Positions 22,600-34,850 of a stretch of DNA of 64,000 nucleotides are shown here, piece after piece. Within the stretch, counting starts at the first letter, position 1; each line of letters starts with the position of its first letter. This DNA comes from Mya arenaria (lineage: Eukaryota > Mollusca > Bivalvia > Myida > Myidae), in assembly GCF_026914265.1 (NCBI RefSeq), contig NC_069136.1:428001-492000 (forward strand), in the 5' to 3' direction. The translations under genes and the position numbers were made by a program. The notes under the pieces were generated by a model. The model searched no databases. It was given only the letters and a program-made list of their open reading frames with translations, and was not told the DNA's origin.

Positions 22600-22790
22600 T
22601 TCAGACCAAATTCAACTGGGTAAACGCCAAAGACATAGAACACAAAAACAAACAAATCACAAACAAGAAACATGGAACAACAGCACAAAATTCCACAAAC
22701 AGCACAGTACATACATACTTTATATATAAAACTAGATATGTTTGTCAAGAATTGTAAGATTTGTTAGGTCATGTTTACAGGCATTGGAAC
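22600..22790. repeat. Dispersed repeat with GGTAAACGCCAAAGACATAG core
   Basis: The core GGTAAACGCCAAAGACATAG is followed by CAAACAAATCAC, AACATGGAACAACAGCACAA and TACATACATACTTTATAT. The order recurs at 53585-53730 and 53885-54030. The parent element is not identified. Confidence 0.55.
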
Positions 22791-23250
22791 ATCAATAGAT
22801 TTTACCTCGTCGAATTTCATTTACAAGTTTGGTTAAAAGGATTTCGGGATTGTTTGTGCCAAATATGCGAACAATAAATACACTTCCGCTGACCTGGTTT
22901 TTTTATGACTCGTGATTGTCAGCTTAGTTTTAAAATTGTTTGTATTGTCTGTATTAACCAGGGCAGAGCCTCTAGCGTTGACATAATTTGATAGCACATT
23001 CCTATCGGATACATGAATAATCAAGTGTAAGGTGTAAACATCTATATTTAACAACTAGAATACGATATGATGTTATCTAATCAGCTTCTTTCATCAATGA
23101 TCCGAAATAAGAGACATTTTGAAAAGTAAGATCAACAGTACACATATATTGATATAGAAACATTAGCCTTTCCGTGAAGTACTCAATTATATGTATATAT
23201 AAACACAGGGTCATATATAGATAATTATGACTCATTTCTACTTTTTTCAG

Positions 23251-26200
23251 TAAAACATGACGGAACCGATCACACCAAAGGACATTGAAACTGCTGCCAT
23301 CATGGAAAATGAATATAAGGTATGGTAGTAGCATGTACGTGAAGTTAGTAGCTAAGCGGCCTAGTGGTCTAGCGGCGTGAAGTTAGCGGCCTAATAAATT
23401 AGCGGCTTTGCTTAGTGACGCTACTTCATGCCATCTTCATTGCAAAGATCCAAGATGTTTCCTATGTCATTACATATCTTTGAATTTATACATTTTATAT
23501 ATGAATAAAAACTGACCGCATTAAAAAGATGCATGTAAGCAAAACTAATAAGCGTTTGTCCTTAGTTAATGAAATATTTAAGCAATTTATTATCTTATCG
23601 TTTGACCTCTCATTTTGCCGATGTTATCACTCGAGTATTACGATATTATTAAGTTCAAATTTATCAAGTTCAACTGTAATGAAAGTTGGATGTCGGTGTA
23701 AATAACACAGTATAAGATATAAAAATGATGACCGTTGTGAATTCCTAATATAAAAATAACAAAACTGTCAGTTTGAATACGTTTGAAGAGCTTTGATAAC
23801 ATCAGGTTGTCTCGAAAAGCCTTTCGTCAATTAAAGCATAAGTATTGAGAATTCCGTTGCGGATATCTTGTGAATGGAATGTGTGTTTCATATTCTGCTT
23901 TTCCATAAAAATTGTGAGATTATCAGGCGTGAAGGGTGTACCGTCAGTAGAGTGTGGCGTAAACCCCCGAAACTTGGTCTTTTATGACAAGTTTTACAGT
24001 TTTTAACTAAATCGATACCTTTGGCTATTAATGTCCACCTAACTGTCAAACTAGCTAGGGTCTTAAATTTAGTAATTCCTAGGTGGCCTGTATGCAATTG
24101 TTGTGAAAATGAATGTTATTGTTCTGATAAAATATTCTGCACGTGTACAACACCAATCCTTTTACAACCGAATAGTCATTTCTTGCTTTAGTACGACTTT
24201 TTCCGGTAGGAGTGACCTTTCAGTCCCGGATGTTTTATCCTTTACAGGACTTGATTCCAACCTCTTTATTGCCCCTAATTGTTTTTACCCTAGACGACAT
24301 TGTCATCCATAATGACCTCAGCACTTGAAAAGCGAAGTTTTCTGTAGATGTCTTTGACACATTTCTTGAGCTAACATGATCACAAATGGAGCGTGTTTGA
24401 ACGCATGTCGACCAATCGCGTAATTAATGACTTTAATCGCGAGCTATTGTCATCGGGCGGTAACTAAACGAACACATTCGCTGCTATCATTTTTAAGAAC
24501 TGTCGTGTTCAGGAGTTCCGGTGAAACATCGTCAAAAATTGCAATCATATTGCTCTCGCGTTTTAAGGATTTGATAAGCTCATTTAGACCGACACATATA
24601 CTGATATATTCAGTCGGCCTTACGACTGGCATAATCGGTGCAGCTTTCGTTAAATTCTTTATGATATGGTCAGCATGTGGTGAATTTTCAGACATCAGCT
24701 TATCCAGTCGATTGTGCTCTAACATGTCCCTTTACTTGCTCGCTCTTTCACGTCATTGAGACAGGTTTTGCCAAGGTTAGATCGCCTTCTAACTGCATTT
24801 TCTCTAAAAAAAACTCTGTCGATAATTCCGATCACTTTTTCATCACGAATTTGTTCTGATTTTATGGCAGCGATGAATTCGCCTCTCTGAGCGAACTGGT
24901 AAAGCCGTTTGATGAAAGATTCGACCGATTTGCCTCCCTTTTGTCGAGAGTTGAATTGAGCTTTTCATGAAAAAATGTTTTTCGGTGTTTTTCGGTGTAT
25001 ATTTTCATTTTTCATTTAATGCGCTGCCGAAAGTCCTAAACTGTTCTCTTTTTCTTTGCTAAATTTTGTAGATCAATAACGTATGATTATGTTCGCCTAT
25101 TGACTCAATTTTAAACTATCGTTTTAAGGCCGCATTGAAATTATCTTGTACTAACCTAACACTGAAACCTTATATATTTACACCTCAACTTCCATTCCTT
25201 AATTGAACTGCCTTTCGGCAATTGCGTTCATCAATATCTTCGGATATGTTCGGATCGCAATTCATCGCATAACAATATTCATGGAAACTATTGACCTTGT
25301 TATTGTTTGTATTGTGTCAGCAGGTCCCGTAAAATTTAAATCATCATTTTGTGCTAAGTTATTATATTTTAAACGTTTTGTTGCCAAAAGTGTTTCAAAT
25401 TTACGCTTAAAAGTGATTTCAAGTGGTTGATCTTTTCCCACGTTATTGTGAGGTCATTTGAAATAAATGTTTCCAGTAACAGTCGGGTCGTCCTATTTAC
25501 AGAATGGGTAAGAAAGGATTAATGAAAGGTAATCCGAAAGGAAATGAAGCATTTTTGTAACGTTTCTTGAATAATATATTGAACTAATGGTGTAAATATA
25601 TAAGGAATGAATTACGGGGTTGATGTCTTTATCGGGGATATGAACGCAATTGGGTTGGTCAAAGTACGCATGGAGTCCTTCGGACCAGACCAATTGCGTT
25701 CATACCCCGATAATGACATCAACCCCGCAATTCATTCCTTAAATATTTACACCTCAAATTCCATTCCATAGATTTTGTAGATCTGTAACGTATGCTTATG
25801 TTCGCCTATTGACTTGATTTTAAACTATAGTTGTAAAGCCGCATTGAAATTATCTCGTAATAAAGAAAAACTTTCATTATTTAAATGAACTGCCTTTCGG
25901 CAATTGCGTTCATCAATCGATGAACGAAACATCTTCGGATGTTTGTATTGTGTCAGCAGGTCCCGTAAAATTTAAATCAACATTTTAGAAATTGTACATT
26001 ATGTCGAAGTGAATTAAAACAATAACATTTTTCGGAAAACCAATTGCATAATTCCGTTCATTGCTAATGACGTTAGAACACCAATTGGCATTTGATATGT
26101 GTTCCTTTCCATGGAAAGAGCTCAATATCTATCAAAACGACATTAAGACCATGCAATAACAGTTTTTGCACACATTTACGACTCTTATACCTCGTTACAA

Positions 26201-29200
26201 TGTATATCACGAAAGCGGCAGTTGCTATGTTGACGCCCGGGCATCTCAATTACAAAGTCGACCGAGAAATTGTTTGCAAACTGCCACTGTCTTCAATTTT
26301 GAAAGTACATGTAAACATACTGTGGACAACATTTCACCATAAGCGATATGTAAGCACTTCTTTTCTCTGAATTTAGTGAATACATTGTTCGTTTGATGAA
26401 TGAGGAGCTTTCAATATGAAAGACAGATTTTCGCATTTTATCAAGAACTCTTTTTATTTCCAGATTCAAGCGATGCTCTATAAAACAGATCAGACAGTAA
26501 CTGACTCGGGACATGACTGTCCAAACATAAGCACGAATGTGGATCAAGAAGATATAGATTTGGAAGCCGTTTGCGAATCGAGAATGGTATGTCGATATGT
26601 AATATCGATATATACGTTTGTGGTGATATTTCGTCATTCGAGATCGATACGTTTTTAAAAAAGCAGCATCTTATTACTATTAAACACACAGAAGCTTAAA
26701 TTCTAAATCGCTAAAAGGGTCCAGCATGGGTGTTACAAATTTTCAAAGGACCCCCTTGTTTAATAGTGCCAAAATGCAAATGTGATCTATTTATTTTTTC
26801 AAATGATCAACTCTATGCAAACTCTAATGTGTTGCTTCCTTTTGATAACTGATGTTTAAATCATAACTGCATTATTTGATTGAACAGTATGAAAATTTGC
26901 GGATTCTTTTGTAAACTTGAGTCAACTCAGCACAGCAAACCACTTAGCAATGAGCAGAACTTGCAAAAGATTGTACCTGTTATATTTATCATTTTTTTAA
27001 GTTTTGAAAAAAGAATTTCCATTCTTGCTTTTGCTTTAAAAAACTTCAGGTCATCGAGTACACTAATATTTTATATTTATCTTTTGTATATTTCATAATG
27101 CAAGATTTCACCTTCACAAGACGAGACACTCGCATCACCTAACAGTTGCAAAGAAACAGTTCCTGGCTACAAATACAGCGTTGTGCCCATTCCACCAAAC
27201 GATGTAAGCTAGTTTTTAACGTATTTATACAGTATGCTTAACGCCTGTACATTGGAATATGATTTAATTCAGTGTTCATAGACGTTCCATACATACTATT
27301 ATTTTGAAGAAGAACACTTTTGAGTGATAAACCTTTAACTACTTACTAAATAATGCAACCGTGTATTTAATAGCAGACAGCGCATCAATATTAAATGATT
27401 GGTGAATGCTAAAAGATTTACTGCGGTTTACTAAAGTCTCATTAGGTAGAAATACAGAGTGTTATGCTAATTTCTTTCAAATTAACCTCGGTATCCTTCA
27501 TAAGGACCATTGTTTTCGGTATTTATTCAGCCTTTTGGGAATATTAAAAGAAGATCATTAATTGTGGTAAATCATATTCGGGAGTAAGATTGTATCTTTA
27601 ATTTGAATGTTTACTATAAGGCCATATATTTGTAGAACCTTACTTTACCCAATATATTACAGCGATATTATTATTCCCTGTTGTATATTTCATAATGTAA
27701 GACTTCATCTTCGAAAGGCGAGACAATTACATCATCTATCAGTTGCAATGAAGCAGTTTCTGATTACAACAACGACGCTGTGTCCTTTCCATCAAGCGAT
27801 GTAAGCCAGTTTTAAACTTATGTTTACAGTATTCTTAATGCCTTTAAATTTGAGTAGACATTATTTCAGTTTAAGGAACTGCCGTGCCTACCTTCGCATT
27901 CAAGAAGAACGTCGGGTTATCTGAAAAACCTTACTTTAGCCAATAACTTATGTATACAGTTTGTTTAATTGCGGTTAATCATAGAAGAAGAAAAAGCTCA
28001 GTTTAACAAGGACGTCCGTGCCTACTTTTACTCTTAATATGAACTTATACTTAATGTTATCTAAAAATATAACCTTTGTTTACCATATTTATTTCGGAGA
28101 TATTACTATTATCTGTTGTATTTTTCATATTTTAAGACTCTATATTCGAAAGACGAGACACTCGTATCGCCTGATAGTTGCAATGAAGTGGTTTCCGATA
28201 ATCAAATTAACGATGTGCCCTTTCCACCAAGCAATGTAAGTCAGTTTTTAAACTTATGTATTCAGCATGCTTAACGACTGTCACATGGATTATAATTTAT
28301 TAAAATGTTAAAAGAGCTTATGTGCCTACATTTGGTTTTAAGAAGAACGTCGAGTCACCTTAAACCTTGCTTAAGCCAATAACTTATGTAAACAGTATGC
28401 TAATGTTAATTTGCGGTTAATCGCAGCTGAAAAAAGTTCATTTTTTACAAAAACTTCCGTGCCTTCTTTTACTTTGAAAATGAACTTAAGGCCATATATT
28501 TGTAGGCCCTTACTTTACCCAATACATTACAGATTTTATTATTCCCTGTTGTATATTTCATAATTTAAGACTTCATCGACGAGAGACGAGACACTCGCAT
28601 CACCTATCAGTTGCAATGAAGCAGTTTCTGATAACAAAAATAACGGCGTGCCCCTTCCACCAAGCGATGTAAGTCAGTTTTTTTCGTTTATGTATTTTGC
28701 ACGCTTAACGAATGTCAATTGGAATAGAATTCATTAAAATTTTAATAGAACCTCTGTGCCTTCCTTTGCTTTGAAGAGAAACGTTGAGTCTTAAGGCCAT
28801 ATATTTGTAGGACCTTACTTTACCCAATACATAACAGCGATATTATTATTCCCTGTTGTATATTTCATAAAGTAAGACTTCATCTTCGAAAGGCGAGACA
28901 ATTACATCATTTATCAGTTGCAATGAAGCAGTTTCTGATTACAACAACGACGCTGTGTCCTTTCCACCGAGCGATATAAGCCAGTTTTAAACTTATGTTT
29001 ACAGTATTCTTAATGCCTTTAAATTTGAGTAGACATTATTTCAGTTGAAAGAAACTTCCATGCCTACCTTTGCATTCAAAAAGAATGTCGGGTTATCTAA
29101 AGCCCTTACTTTAGCCAATAACGTATGTACACAGTATGTTTAATTGCGGTTAATCATAGAAGAAGAAAAAGCTCAGGTTTACAAGGACGTCCGTGCCTAC

Positions 29201-32200
29201 TTTTACTCTTAATAGAACTTATACTTAATGTTATCTAAAAATATAACCTTTGTTTACCATATTTATTTCGGAGATATTACTATTATCTGTTGTATTTTTC
29301 ATATTTTAAGACTCAATATTCGAAAGACGAGACACTCGTATCGCCTAATAGTTGCAATGAAGTGGTTTCCGATAATCAAATTAACGATGTGCCCTTTCCA
29401 CCAAGCAATGTAAGTCAGTTTTTAAACTTATGTATTCAGTATGCTTAACGACTGTCACATGGATTATAATTTATTAAAATGTTAAAAGAGCTTATGTGCC
29501 TACATTTGGTTTTAAGAAGAACGTCGAGTCACCTTAAACCTTGCTTAAGCCAATAACTTATGTAAACAGTATGCTAATGTTAATTTGCGGTTAATCGCAG
29601 CTGAAAAAAGTTCATTTTTTACGAAAACTTCCGTGCCTTCTTTTACTTTGAAAATGAACTTAAGGCCATATATTTGTAGGCCCTTACTTTACCCAATACA
29701 TTACAGATTTTATTATTCCCTGTTGTATATTTCATAATTTAAGACTTCATCGACGAGAGACGAGACACTCGCATCACCTATCAGTTGCAATGAAGCAGTT
29801 TCTGATAACAAAAATAACGGCGTGCCCTTTCCACCAAGCGATGTAAGTCAGTTCTTTCGTTTATGTATTTTGCACGCTTAACGAATGTCAATTGGAATAG
29901 AATTCATTAAAATTTTAATAGAACCTCTGTGCCTTCCTTTGCTTTGACGAAGAACGTCGAGTCATCTAAAACATTACTTTAGCCAATAACTGATGTATAC
30001 AGCATGCTAATTGACGGTTAATCTGAAAAGAAAAAGCTCAGTTTTACAAAAACGTCCGTGCCTACTTTTACTTTGAATTTACATAAAACCTAAACGTAAG
30101 GTTATCTATTTGTTAAACTTCACTTAGCCCAATTAATTACGGAGATATTACTATTATTTGTTGTATATTTCATAATGAAAGACTTCATCTTCGGAAGTAG
30201 AGGTTCTCGCTTTACCTTTTGGCTGCAACAAAACTTTTCCAGTATGTAGGAAGGAAGGTTTGGCCAATCCTAAAAACGCTGTTAGTCAATTGTTTGTTTT
30301 TAAACTTATGTATACAGCATACTAAAGGACGGTCAATTGGAGTGGAAAATAATGATGACTCATTTCTTGGAGTGTTTAACATTTATCAACTTCAATCTAT
30401 TTAAGACGATATTCTATCTCGTTTCACAAAAAAACAGCCAAATAAAATGCAAGATACTATGCGTGTTTCACATTGTAAGGGAACACCTTTTAACACTCAA
30501 GTTTCTAACATATTTTAATAGTTTGCATGAATAACAATATAACATTTGCTTTGTTCAGTTAACGATCGAAATATATTTCGACAACTGAGAATCTAAAGTT
30601 AAAGTTCACGAGCTTGTAAATATTCGTTGCATTATCCAGGGGAAAAAATCTTTTCAGCCGGTTGTGTTAATAGGTGGGCGGATGGATCCAATATAAACAT
30701 GACATTGCCTAATAATAGCCTGTAGATAATCTGCTAAATAAGCTGCTTAAAGAACAAGGGCAACTTCGACGATGACCCCGAAAGCCAAACATTTATCGTT
30801 GAGCTTTTTAAAGTCACCCAACAGACACTTAAAAAAATACACAAGATCACAAGGCAATAAAATCAAAATACATGTACATACATATTCAATATTTTAGAAG
30901 TTGTCATTATAAGAGTCCAAGTATATACACATACAACAGAAGAAATCCTAGATTTACATATACACATGGAAAACATGGTCTCACGTTTATGTGTTAATAC
31001 GACCCAATATTATAATGTTTTCAAAAGCATGTTTTATTTGAGAAAATGTAAATAAGACGTGAGTTTGTTTAGCGCCTTTATTGCACCGTATCAGCACTAT
31101 GACTTATAGTTACGTGCCTTTAACTAAATCCGATACACAATTGATATAAAATGCACGTCTGGTATAAGGAAAAATATTAACAATGCTTAATACAAGAAAT
31201 ATTAACAAGTATGCCTCTTCTTCGACGGAAAGGGGGATATACTCTATTTGTCATTATTATTTTTCTTCTTATAGTTATTTTCTTCTTCGTCAACCAAATT
31301 CTGTCGGGAGCATCACACAAACATTGCTGAACAATTGATTGATCTTGGAATATGAATGGATACCGATGTGAGCTTGTGCACCTTACATGAGCTAAAACTA
31401 TGGGTCACTTCTTTGCATAGTAATCTCACCTTGTTTATTTTTAAAATTCTCATTTCAATTATTTCCCCTTGTATTTCCATAACGTACTTTGTTCTGGCTA
31501 CTACTAAAAACTGTATTCAGTCACTTGCTCAAAAACTCCTTTAAGGAATTCGAATATTGATTGAAAATTGAAACAGTTTTTTTTTGGAATTACTAATGTT
31601 AAACTATTTTACCCCTACTTTTATTCTTTTTTCTACCGAGCTCTAGGAGGAACCAGTTTCGCTATTTTTATTCTACCTAATATTCTTTTCTTCTTAAAGC
31701 CATTTTTGTCCGGAGCAGAATTCAAAAAACTAGTTGAAAAAAACTACTTAAAACTTGGAACATAGATATCAGGTCACATTGTGACAATTTATTTCTTCAT
31801 CTTTTTCATTTTTTATACTTTGTCCAAGCACTTGCTCAAAAACTATTTGAAGCAATGTTTTTAACATTTGTATATGTTATTCTTCAACTTCTTATTCTTC
31901 TCATCTCAATTTTGTTTTCAAACAGTTTTGTCCAAATCTATTTCATCCTCCTTTTTAATATCATATCTTTTCAACACGGCTACCGTTAAAGGGAAGACAT
32001 CAGTTTCCGAAGGCAGCGCTTTACAAAACAGCAGTTATAGTTATGATATATGATTGTAGTATAGTGAAAAGAAGACAAACATTTAGTAATTACTTAGTTC
32101 AGAGGTGAACATACACTTAACTTAAGAAACACACAACGTACGAATCAAACACGCAAACACCATACAAAACAAAACAGACATATTACACATGGATCAACAA

Positions 32201-34850
32201 TTGGTTTGGATTAAGGGGTCATGGGGATCAAATGCAAGGAAATATGACTAAAATAGAAATTGTGTTTGTTTAATCACTTGAGCTTATAAAATCATACACG
32301 CTACGATAGTTTGAATATAGCAAGACCCTGTCACGATGTGCATGTAAGACTGCGTTTATATAAATGAAATAAAGATTGAGGCCGCTTTTACATTAATTGG
32401 AATATAAATTATATTTTAGGAGACTATTAAGTACTAGACTAAATCATGAAGCATTTCTACTTTTGAGGGTGTTTAACAGTCTGCCTACTGTCACTCGTCC
32501 GATATACACTCTCTGTGAGAGATTCTGCGTTGACACTGTATCAGCCAATGACGTGGTATTCTAAATAAGTAAGATGACTGAATGTTATAGAAATTACTTC
32601 ATATTAATATCTAACCATTACATAGTCAATAGGTTGCTAAATCAATTCTTTAAGCTATAACTAGCGTATTGTTTTGTGTTCTTTTTGCTCAAAAATGCCA
32701 ACTACAAATGGTTGGCAGTTATTAAACATGATGCATAGATATCAATTTGGATTGGAAAGAAGAATGTGAAGGTCGTTGCTTGTACACCGATCTTATATTT
32801 TATGATTGCTAAAGGCATAGTTTCGTCGCATTGCTGTGTTTTTAGTTAAAAGGTTGTGTTTTTTTACAATATGTTGCATTTGTATTTATTTATAAAAAAA
32901 ATAAATAATTTTCAGTTTACAAAACTCAAGGGAAACGACACAAATATAAGATCAACTCAAAATAAGGAGACATCTGATACTTATCTAGATACTGAAACGC
33001 CGCTTATTTTAACAGTACATCAAGTTGTGCTCATATATTTCCAGGTAAACCGAAATACAAAACATATTCTTTTTCATTGTCCGGGACCCGTAATAAATTT
33101 TGACCAATGACTGGTCCATTTATATAAGTATACTAAGACTGTTCAGTGTAATCTTTTGCCTTTGGGATATTGAATTAAAAAAAAACCTGGAATATTTGTA
33201 CTCCAGTTAATTTTACATATTATATTTGTTTTATAGTTTTAAACCTTAAATCAATTTCCTGAAAGTATAACTGAGCATATTCAGTTCACCTTGATTTAAA
33301 CAGTTAGATTCTGACTGATCCCTAACGAAGTCATTTGGTATTTTTTACAGATGCGGATTGAAGCATGTGCTATTGTATTGATAATGAAGAACCTGTGCAA
33401 CAAAGTTATTTCATTGCTTTGTCACGTTACTTTTCCTCATCAAGAAGAGAAAACCAATATCGTAACAAGACAGCAGATGTTTAAAGTATCGGATGAAGAT
33501 GATAGAATCACCAAGCATTCAAATTGGACAAACCTATTTCGGCCGTTACTACCTTTGAACGAGTCACATAAAATCAAGTCTAGTGTCTATCCTATTCTAT
33601 TCACCGAGGAAGACCTCCCTCATGACGTAAATCAAAATGTCATTGAACAGACAGGCCGATTGATTGAACCAGAAAACATCCATTGTACCTTTGAGACAAT
33701 TCCTTTTCCAGTCAGTAGTTCAGGTAAATAGAATATTGCACAAGTTCAAATGGATGACATAATGCTTATGTTTAACAAAAGTTCGACAGTAAATAACATA
33801 ATTTGTCGTATGGGAATTAAAAACTACAGTCTACATACATTGGTTTATAAATGGTGTTCTTAGTTAAAATGATAGAAAACAGTTCATTTGCTTCGTTTTT
33901 AATAGGTTCCTTAACGCATGCGTGTCCATTACCAGCTCTTGAAAACGCAGGTATGTTTGATCAAAAGTCAAATTTTAAACATGTGTATATTTTAATTTTA
34001 TCAATTGAATGTCATTTCCAATTCAATAATATTTATTTATATTTCTTTAAATAGTTTAATTGGTGGTTGTGCGTTTTAAATGTTTTACATGTTAAAATAC
34101 TTGTTTATATATTTTTAGAAACCAAATCAATGCTCTCACATATTCGTTAACATCCCATCTAACATTGTTTACCCTATATCCATGCCACTTAATGGACGAT
34201 GTCGGGTCAAAATTTAAGTAAATAGGTCAAATGTTGAAATATCAAATGCTTATTCTCTAGAAATAACGTTGCACTTCTTGATCAGAATGTTAGTGTTTAT
34301 GATATCAAGTTCAAGAATTACTTGTTCGGTTTTCAGGAACATATCGAAGAGCTGAAAATTATACCGATGAAGAGACTGATGGCGCTGGTGGACCAACTCT
34401 TGTTCCGGAGGCATATGGAGGTAAATATGAGACAAACAATTCAAATATTTATATAGCTTAAACCAATGTCAATCTTATGAAGGTTCAAAATGGTTCTTAC
34501 ATCAGATTTGATATGGCTCGGATGCTTTGCCTTTAAAAAATATATTTATAAATAAAAAACGGGAAAACCAGACCGCACCCAAATTGAAAAAGCATTTCTT
34601 CCAATGAAAAAGCAATAATAGTAAGTCATCTTTTACATGTTTAGGTACATTGAACCAACATTATCAAGCTGCTCGGAGAAACAACGGAAACGATCACAGA
34701 ATACTTTGCATGATGTGCCAACGATTTGTGCGGAAAGTAGTATTTCTTCCATGCGGACATCTACTGTATTGCAGGCAGTGTGATCCACAAATCAAAAATT
34801 GTGGTCAATGCAGGAGTTTAATCATTCAGAAAGTGTTCATTCAAGATTAA
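23251..34850 (+). CDS. IAP-type RING finger protein with an eight-copy tandem exon array
   Basis: Exons with consistent phases: 23251-23319 (ATG at 23257), 26464-26586, eight 99-nt exons (27105, 27702, 28137, 28570, 28877, 29311, 29744, 30182), 32916-33044, 33351-33723, 33906-33950, 34337-34420, 34645-34850. All are GT-AG except the donor of the fifth array exon, which reads AT. The sum is 1,815 nt, or 604 residues if every exon is used. The last 68 residues hold a C3HC4 RING at about 558-592 (CMMC, PCGHLLYC, QCDPQIKNC, GQC), the form found at the C terminus of IAP/BIRC ubiquitin ligases and their relatives. No BIR domain is visible. The middle is Ser/Thr/Asp-rich and likely flexible. A ubiquitin ligase role is inferred from the RING only. 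A 5' untranslated exon must lie upstream, since 23251 follows an acceptor. Confidence 0.66.
23880..24990 (-). mobile_element. Ty3/Gypsy-type LTR retrotransposon fossil
   Basis: In minus orientation the stretch holds remnants resembling, in order, the end of a gag region, a piece of reverse transcriptase, and the zinc-binding (HHCC) start of an integrase. Compared with a full element of several kilobases, most of the internal region is missing and no LTR pair was recognised. It is clearly broken with many lesions, so it is old. It sits in the first large intron of the RING gene, opposite to its transcription. Confidence 0.6.
25060..25990 (+). repeat. Direct duplication flanking a foldback insertion
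   Basis: The text from GTAGATCAATAACGTATG (25070) through TCAGCAGGTCCCGTAAAATT (25318) recurs in the same order at 25775-25975 with about 90% similarity by eye, although the second copy lacks an internal part. The two copies share CTGCCTTTCGGCAATTGCGT. They are intronic in the RING gene and non-coding as far as I can tell. Confidence 0.55.
25589..25753. mobile_element. Near-perfect foldback element, 165 bp
   Basis: The left arm 25589-25660 and the right arm 25682-25753 are almost exact complements: GGTGTAAATATATAAGGAAT pairs with ATTCCTTAAATATTTACACC, and GGTTGATGTC and ATGAACGCAATTG pair with their mirrors. The loop is about 20 nt. Such long arms and tiny loops fit a foldback MITE. A single-arm relative begins near 25180. 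Confidence 0.7.
26000..26460. other. Intron stretch, nothing assigned
   Basis: Between the duplication and the second coding exon of the RING gene there is an open plus-strand frame (26092-26370) and minus-strand frames. None has splice support or a recognised domain. Confidence 0.3.
27105..30280 (+). repeat. Array of eight homologous 99-nt exons
   Basis: The exons are 27105-27203, 27702-27800, 28137-28235, 28570-28668, 28877-28975, 29311-29409, 29744-29842 and 30182-30280. Each is 33 codons, phase 0-0, preceded by an AAG or AAAG acceptor and usually followed by GTAAGC or GTAAGT. A typical peptide begins TSSTRDETLASPISCNEAVS and ends PLPPSD. Constant features are an acidic D/GET near residue 7, a single Cys near residue 15 and a PP or PSS near the end. 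Exons 2-4 (types A, B, C) are repeated almost identically, with their introns, as exons 5-7. The first and last copies are diverged. The last (TSSSEVEVLALPFGC) keeps the 99-nt length and a GTTAGT donor. Any copy can be skipped without a frame change. Confidence 0.75.
30281..32915. other. Large intron with decayed repeats
   Basis: The intron between the exon array and the exon at 32916. From about 31390 to 32060 it holds at least three imperfect iterations of a dispersed repeat (CACTTGCTCAAAAACT, TTTGTCCGGAGCAGAA, ATATCAGGTCACATTGTGAC). A remnant of the same kind lies near 36090. The rest shows nothing recognisable. Confidence 0.45.
34645..34850 (+). CDS. Terminal RING exon of the IAP-type gene
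   Basis: The exon begins after TTTACATGTTTAG and completes a Gly codon begun in the previous exon. It then encodes 67 residues to TAA at 34848. Cys/His ligands follow C-x2-C-x11-C-x-H-x3-C-x2-C-x6-C-x2-C, and the end IIQKVFIQD matches the short hydrophobic tail typical of IAP RINGs, needed in that family for dimerisation. All eight zinc ligands are present, so this domain looks intact. Confidence 0.8.

Noticed and set aside
26092-26637. Overlapping frames on both strands before the second RING-gene exon
   Set aside because: No domain and inconsistent with the splice sites of the exon at 26464-26586. Any relation to the nearby Ty3/Gypsy fossil could not be shown.
26880-27098. Open frame between the second exon and the exon array of the RING gene
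   Set aside because: The candidate acceptor lacks a pyrimidine tract, the phase-0 frame stops at once, and no donor is present.
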